Under the pieces are notes generated by a model, which was not told the DNA's origin, did not search any database, and worked only from the letters and a program-made list of their open reading frames with translations. This document shows positions 12,499 to 16,499 of a DNA stretch of 16,499 nucleotides, piece by piece; within the stretch, counting starts at the first letter, position 1, and each line of letters opens with the position of its first letter. Made by a program: the position numbers and the translations under genes. The DNA comes from Candidatus Liptonbacteria bacterium (GTDB lineage Bacteria > Patescibacteriota > Minisyncoccia > UBA6257 > 2-01-FULL-56-20). The stretch lies in the NCBI GenBank assembly GCA_016212635.1, contig JACRFR010000014.1, positions 1-16,499 of the forward strand. Direction: 5' to 3'.

Positions 12499-14196
12499 AT
12501 GTCTACCCCGGTGGAACAGATCAAGGCCAAGCTCGATATTGTCGAGCTGATCAAGGGCTACGTGGCCCTGACCCCGGCGGGCAAGAACTTCAAAGGGCTG
12601 TGTCCTTTTCACAAGGAGAAGAGCCCCTCTTTCATGGTTTCTCCGGAACGGCAGTCCTGGCACTGTTTTGGGTGCAACCTGGGCGGCGACTTATTCTCGT
12701 TTTTGATGCGTTTCGAGAATATCGAATTTCCCGAGGCGCTCCGGATGCTGGCGGATCGCACCGGCGTAGAGCTTCGGCGTTTGAATCCGGCGGAGTATAA
12801 AGTGACCGGCCTGTTGTATGATCTGCAAAACCTGGCCAAAAAATTTTTCCAGATCCAACTGGCCCAGAGTGCGATCCCGCGCAAATATCTGGAGGAGCGG
12901 GGCTTGCTGCCCGAAACCATCGCGACTTTTGAACTAGGTTGGGCGCCCGCCGAGTCCGATCCGCTCACGGTCCACCTATTAAATGCCGGTTACAGCTTGG
13001 AAGATCTGATTCGGGCCGGGCTGACCTTGAAGAGCGAGCGGGGCATGGCCTTCGACCGCTTCCGGGGTCGGATCATGTTCCCGCTTCACAATCATCTGGG
13101 CAAACCGGTGGGTTTTACCGGCCGCATCTTGCCCCAGCTCGACACCGGCCAGACGGGCAAATACGTCAACAGCCCCGAGACGCCGATCTTTAACAAATCC
13201 AAGCTGCTGTACGGTTTCTGGAAGTCCAAAGATACGATCCGCGAAACGGGCAGCGTTTTCTTAGTGGAGGGCCAGATGGACTTTTTAATGAGCTATCAGG
13301 CGGGGGTGCGCCAAGTGGTGGCCGCGTCCGGCACGGCTCTGACCGCGGATCACTTAACTGCCCTGCGGCGGCTGGCGGATAAACTTCTTCTCTCCTTTGA
13401 CAGTGATGAAGCTGGCTGGCGGGCGGGGGAGCGGGCGATCGACTTGGCGGAACAGTTGGACTGGAACGTGCAGGTGGTTACCTTGGGTGGATATAAAGAT
13501 CCGGCGGAGGCCGCCCAAGCCAACCCGGAGTCTTTGCGCGCGGCCTTGGCCCAAGCGCGGCCGGCTATGGCGGTTTATTTTGAACACTACCTGGGCACCG
13601 GTCGCGGTCTGGACTATCGGGATCGGGATAATCTCAAAAAATTGAGAATAGTTCTGGGCAAGCTAAAGAACATGGCCAGCGCGGTGGAGCGCAACCGCTG
13701 GCTCATGGAACTGGCCAAACTGACCGCTTTGGGAGAAAAAGTTTTGATCGAGGAGATGGAACGGATCGAGACGGCCGCAACCATTGAACGTCTGACGCCC
13801 GTGGCGGAAGACGGTTCAAGCGGCAGCGCAGCCCGCAAATTCACCCGCTGGGAACTTTTAACTCAAGACTTGCTGGCACTCGCGCGCGGCAGTTCCGCCG
13901 GAGACATTAACCCCAATTATCTGGCGCCCGGTTATCGCGAGGTGTTCGATCTGCTCCGGTCCGGACAGTCTAAGAGTACGGATCTGGTGCTGGATGAGTT
14001 GGTGGGCTTGATCGTGCTTAAGTCGCGCGATCCGCAGCCCGGCGAAATAGAACTTTTGAAACAGGAGATGCGTAAAGAATATGTTCGCGAAGAACGCAAA
14101 AGATTGACTCTGGCCATCCGGAACGCCGAGGCGCGCGGTAATTATGCCGAGCTCGAGGCCGCCCTGGCCGATCTGGGCAAACTCGAGCAAGTTTAA
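12499..14196 (+). CDS. dnaG: DNA primase
   Basis: A 565-residue bacterial primase that synthesises RNA primers at the replication fork. The zinc-binding CHC2 domain is at the N-terminus with ligands C35, H38, C56, C59 (CPFHKEKSPSF and WHCFGCNLGGD). The RNA-polymerase basic region follows, then FRGRIMFPLHNHLGKPVGFTG (given here in full for its 21-residue family motif minus none: key residues R, F, P, GFTGR near 188-210). The TOPRIM catalytic residues E257 (VEGQMD) and D301/D303 (FDSDEAG) are present. The C-terminal helicase-interaction region is short and ends in a charged helix. Length is slightly below the usual 580-600. The ATG at 12499 follows an A/T-rich repeat-like leader without a clear Shine-Dalgarno sequence. 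It converges with the hypothetical gene at 14256 and lies upstream of rpoD, a common primase-sigma neighbourhood. Confidence 0.97.
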   Translation: MSTPVEQIKAKLDIVELIKGYVALTPAGKNFKGLCPFHKEKSPSFMVSPERQSWHCFGCNLGGDLFSFLMRFENIEFPEALRMLADRTGVELRRLNPAEYKVTGLLYDLQNLAKKFFQIQLAQSAIPRKYLEERGLLPETIATFELGWAPAESDPLTVHLLNAGYSLEDLIRAGLTLKSERGMAFDRFRGRIMFPLHNHLGKPVGFTGRILPQLDTGQTGKYVNSPETPIFNKSKLLYGFWKSKDTIRETGSVFLVEGQMDFLMSYQAGVRQVVAASGTALTADHLTALRRLADKLLLSFDSDEAGWRAGERAIDLAEQLDWNVQVVTLGGYKDPAEAAQANPESLRAALAQARPAMAVYFEHYLGTGRGLDYRDRDNLKKLRIVLGKLKNMASAVERNRWLMELAKLTALGEKVLIEEMERIETAATIERLTPVAEDGSSGSAARKFTRWELLTQDLLALARGSSAGDINPNYLAPGYREVFDLLRSGQSKSTDLVLDELVGLIVLKSRDPQPGEIELLKQEMRKEYVREERKRLTLAIRNAEARGNYAELEAALADLGKLEQV

Positions 14197-14225
14197 AAAT
14201 TTTGCATGCTCTAGACGATGAAAAC

Positions 14226-14256
14226 GGCGCATAGTGAGTTGGTCAAACCATGCGCC
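14226..14256 (-). terminator. Hairpin between convergent dnaG and hypothetical gene
   Basis: GGCGCAT (14226-14232) and ATGCGCC (14250-14256) form a 7-bp stem. On the minus strand the stem is followed by GTTTTC, a weak U-tract, so it may end the hypothetical gene's transcript. Nothing similar follows on the plus strand. Confidence 0.4.
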
Positions 14257-14777
14257 TAGACGGTAATGCGGACGATGTATCCCAAGCGGACCGTTAACCG
14301 CCAGGGATGGCTGATCGGGAATTGAACCCGGTGGAGCGTTCCCTCTGGCAGCTGGTTTACTAACCGCTCGCGCTCGCGCTCGGTGATCAGGAACTCCACC
14401 TTGCCGCTTCGGAGATCTTCGGCGGTGGAGGCGATCCCGACATCGAAGACCTTTGCGATTACCGGACGGCCGTCATTCTGCCTCACGATTATGTGGCAGG
14501 AGTGAAACGCTTGGTGGCGGTACACTTGGCAAGCGACCTGGAAAAGTTGCCGCCAGAACTGCCGGTTCCGAAGCTCTTCCTGCTTATCCCGGGCTGCTTG
14601 AGTGGCCACCCAGGAATCGCCGACTTGCAGGAACAATTCTTCACCTTCGATCGCGACGCCGCTTCGAAGCTCGCGTCCTTTGCGGGCCAGAAAAGCTTGC
14701 GTAACCGCCTCGCCCCACAGTTCGCGAGCTCGTTCTAACACCTCCCACCGAGCCCTTTCTGAAGTTGGGAAGATCAT
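14256..14777 (-). CDS. Hypothetical protein, unrecognised
   Basis: A 173-residue soluble protein I do not recognise. An N-terminal amphipathic helix (ERARWEVLERARELWGEAV) is followed by an alternating helix/strand pattern, a long charged helix (ARDKQEELRNRQFWRQLFQ), a central strand with HQAFHSCHIIV, and a C-terminal strand rich in alternating hydrophobics (RLTVRLGYIVRITV). No signal peptide, no membrane segment, no catalytic motif I can name. I chose the ATG at 14777 rather than the GTG at 14783 because AAGGAGG ends 7 nt before it, the clearest Shine-Dalgarno site in the window. The gene is divergent from rpoD with back-to-back promoters. Its reality is supported by the Shine-Dalgarno site, promoter and codon-like composition. 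Confidence 0.7.
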   Translation of the reverse strand: MIFPTSERARWEVLERARELWGEAVTQAFLARKGRELRSGVAIEGEELFLQVGDSWVATQAARDKQEELRNRQFWRQLFQVACQVYRHQAFHSCHIIVRQNDGRPVIAKVFDVGIASTAEDLRSGKVEFLITERERERLVNQLPEGTLHRVQFPISHPWRLTVRLGYIVRITV

Positions 14778-14807
14778 ACTCACCCCTCCTTAATGGGCTA
14801 ACTTAAT

Positions 14808-14835
14808 ACTATAGCACAATAGGCAAAGGTGTCGG
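14808..14835 (-). promoter_or_regulatory. Promoter of the hypothetical gene
   Basis: Minus strand: -35 CCGACA (14835-14830), 16-bp spacer, -10 TATAGT (14813-14808). It is followed after about 21 nt by AAGGAGG and the ATG at 14777. It lies back-to-back with the rpoD promoter, 11 bp between the two -35 elements. Confidence 0.45.
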
Positions 14836-14846
14836 TGGAATCCGCC

Positions 14847-14876
14847 TTTACATTATCACTATTATTTAGGTACAAT
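14847..14876 (+). promoter_or_regulatory. Promoter of rpoD
   Basis: -35 TTTACA (14847-14852), 18-bp spacer, -10 TACAAT (14871-14876), 5/6 matches each. The predicted start of transcription near 14883 leaves a leader of about 14 nt before the ATG at 14897. It rules out the upstream TTG at 14876 as a start, since that lies in the -10. Confidence 0.6.
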
Positions 14877-14896
14877 TGTTTTACTTCCGATCCGGC

Positions 14897-16150
14897 ATGC
14901 CCAAATCTAAATCTCGCTCCAAACCGCGGAAGCCGTTTGCCCCTAAGAAAAAAAAGAGTACCCCGAGCGGGCGCTCGGTTGTGTTGCGCAAGAAAAAATC
15001 GGTTTCCAAAAAAATCGCCCACAAAAAAGCCGCCGCCCGACCGCTAACCCGGAAACAGCTCGAGCGGGGGCAGTTGAACGAGGACGCGCTGATCGACCTG
15101 ATCAATCGGGGCAAGCCGCGCGGTTTTGTGACCGACGACGAAATTCTGTACCGCTTCCCCAAGATCGAGGAGGACGTTACTTTTCTGGAAGAGGTTTATA
15201 GCCGATTGGATGCCGCGGGTATTAAGGTCATCGAGACTGGCGGGCTGATCGACCTGGGCGAGGACAAGGAAACGGAAAAGCTTTTGGCGGGCGCGCTGGA
15301 CTTCGACGGCGAGCTGCCGGACGCGGTCCAGATGTACCTGAAAGAGATTGGCCGGACCCCGCTCTTAAGCAAGGACGAAGAAAAAGAATTAGCCAAACGG
15401 TCCGAGAAAGGGGACGAGGAAGCGCGACAGAGGTTGATCAAGGCCAACTTGCGACTGGTGGTCTCGATCGCCAAGCGTTACATCAACCGTACACCCCACC
15501 TGGGCATCTTGGATCTGATCCAGGAAGGCAACATCGGTTTGTCCCGGGCGGTGGATAAGTTCGACTATCGCAAGGGATTTAAATTTTCCACTTACGCCAC
15601 CTGGTGGATCCGCCAGGCCATCAACCGTGCCTTGGCGGACCAGTCCCGCACGGTGCGTATTCCGGTGCACATGGTGGAGGTCATTTCCAAGTACACCCAG
15701 GCGCGGCGGCAACTGATCCAGGAGCTGGGCCGAGACCCGCTGGCGGAGGAGGTCGCCGCGGAGATGGGTATCGACGTGGATAAAGTGCGCCAGATCCAAA
15801 AGATCTCGCAAGAAGTACTGTCTATCGAGACGCCGATCGGGGACGAAGAAGACTCCACTCTGTCGGATTTTATTCCAGACGAGAAAAATTTGTCACCCGC
15901 CCAACTGGCCGCCCGTGCTTACTTGCGCGATCTGATCAAGGACGTGCTGACCGACTTGTCCGAGCGGGAACAGAAGATCTTGAATATGCGCTTCGGTTTG
16001 GAAGACGGCGTGACCCACACCCTGGAAGAGGTGGGCAAGGTTTTCGGCGTGACCCGCGAACGGATCCGGCAGATTGAAGCCAAGGCCCTGGAAAAGATTC
16101 GGGAGCACGACAAGTCCCGAGCCCTGGAAGGATTCGAAAATATAATATAA
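14897..16150 (+). CDS. rpoD: Primary RNA polymerase sigma factor (sigma-70/RpoD)
   Basis: A 417-residue housekeeping sigma factor. Residues 1-46 are an unusually Lys/Arg-rich tail. A region 1.1-like helical domain spans about 52-112; region 1.2 begins at DAVQMYLKEIGRTPLLS (142-158). Region 2 contains NLRLVVSIAKRY, DLIQEGNIGL and the -10-binding FSTYATWWIRQAINRA (230-245). Region 3 follows (about 258-330, with RIPVHMVE and the IPDEK linker), then region 4 with LSEREQKILNMRFGL and the -35-binding helix-turn-helix VGKVFGVTRERIRQIEAKAL (379-398). All core regions are intact. The ATG at 14897 is chosen because an upstream TTG would overlap the promoter. No Shine-Dalgarno sequence is present. Its predicted preference matches the TTGACA/TATAAT-like promoters found in this window. 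Confidence 0.97.
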   Translation: MPKSKSRSKPRKPFAPKKKKSTPSGRSVVLRKKKSVSKKIAHKKAAARPLTRKQLERGQLNEDALIDLINRGKPRGFVTDDEILYRFPKIEEDVTFLEEVYSRLDAAGIKVIETGGLIDLGEDKETEKLLAGALDFDGELPDAVQMYLKEIGRTPLLSKDEEKELAKRSEKGDEEARQRLIKANLRLVVSIAKRYINRTPHLGILDLIQEGNIGLSRAVDKFDYRKGFKFSTYATWWIRQAINRALADQSRTVRIPVHMVEVISKYTQARRQLIQELGRDPLAEEVAAEMGIDVDKVRQIQKISQEVLSIETPIGDEEDSTLSDFIPDEKNLSPAQLAARAYLRDLIKDVLTDLSEREQKILNMRFGLEDGVTHTLEEVGKVFGVTRERIRQIEAKALEKIREHDKSRALEGFENII

Positions 16151-16499
16151 GCAAATTCCCCTACGCCTCTGCGCGCAGGAGCAGTTCATTGAGCCTTTCC
16201 CTGCGTTTTCGCCTGCGGAGTAATACCATCTCCAAATAACCCGTACCTGCCGGAATCGCATTCGAGGTCGGGCCTTTTCCGCGTAGATCAGCGCTCCGAA
16301 GGCCCGACCTCATAAATTCGGGCCGTACCTCTCGTCCTCGTCGATTCACGAGTAGTGGTTGATTCTCTTTTAGGGTTCATACCCCGTCAGCTTGCTGCGT
16401 CCTCGGGTCATCCCGGAATTTTTCAGAGCTGTGAAAAATATCCGGGATCCATTCAGTATTCCCACCTGGATTCTCCGCCGGAGGCGGACAGGCGGCTCC
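16151..16499. repeat. Repeat-rich non-coding tail of the window
   Basis: After rpoD comes a stretch with the palindrome CTGCGCGCAG, then a hairpin with the 13-bp arms GAGGTCGGGCCTT (16264-16276) and AAGGCCCGACCTC (16299-16311). From about 16408 follows a variant of the VIPAKAGIQ-type repeat: ATCCCGGAATTTTTC (16410-16424) pairs with GAAAAATATCCGGGAT (16433-16448) and is followed by a TGGATTC segment running to the window edge. I see no gene and no clear terminator for rpoD. Confidence 0.65.

Noticed and set aside
14876..14896. TTG start for rpoD at 14876
   Set aside because: It overlaps the -10 element; the ATG at 14897 gives the expected basic start.
16161..16349. 62-codon minus-strand frame after rpoD
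   Set aside because: It spans the GGTCGGGCC hairpin repeat, is very Arg-rich and has no start signals; it looks like translated repeat.

Overview
The window looks like a chromosomal segment of an uncultivated bacterium of the Patescibacteria (Candidate Phyla Radiation) type. The grounds are a DUF4012 membrane protein, a GT39-type mannosyltransferase-like protein, a dnaG/rpoD neighbourhood, promoters placed almost on top of start codons (leaderless or near-leaderless mRNAs), few Shine-Dalgarno sequences, and short intergenic gaps packed with palindromic repeats. The lineage is inferred from gene content and style, not from a marker phylogeny.

Layout. 1-3014 is a repeat-rich segment bounded by two copies of a 132-bp miniature element with 16-bp terminal inverted repeats (the first copy is cut by the window edge). 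It holds a broken tRNA-Glu-like 5' half, tRNA-Ala(CGC) enclosed in a perfect 13-bp inverted repeat, a DedA-family membrane protein (minus), tRNA-Pro(CGG), a possible structured RNA, three copies of a 76-nt cruciform repeat, a DUF559 nuclease-like gene lying between two of those copies, and a GlmU-like nucleotidyltransferase. 3015-5552 carries more repeats and a multi-pass glycosyltransferase (minus) with two repeat insertions inside its coding sequence. 5553-10557 is a plus-strand run: DUF4012 protein, EF4/LepA (with a palindromic insertion in its G domain), and an overlapping pair made of an FtsB/DivIC-like protein and a SurA-N-like protein. tRNA-Gly(CCC), with a G instead of U at position 33, follows. 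10898-12400 (minus) is a two-gene metal-type ABC transporter (ATPase then permease, no binding protein in view). 12499-14196 is DNA primase, 14256-14777 an unrecognised protein (minus), and 14897-16150 the primary sigma factor. 16151-16499 is non-coding and repeat-rich.

How it works together. Information processing (dnaG, rpoD, lepA, three tRNAs) is mixed with envelope functions: sugar-nucleotide synthesis, lipid-carrier glycosyl transfer, DedA, DUF4012, septum formation and a secretion-chaperone-like protein. The most striking theme is not one gene but the repeats. At least six palindromic or tandem families are present. They are inserted in-frame in two genes, supply the C-terminus and stop codon of three others, nest inside one another, and one family brackets a nuclease-like gene.
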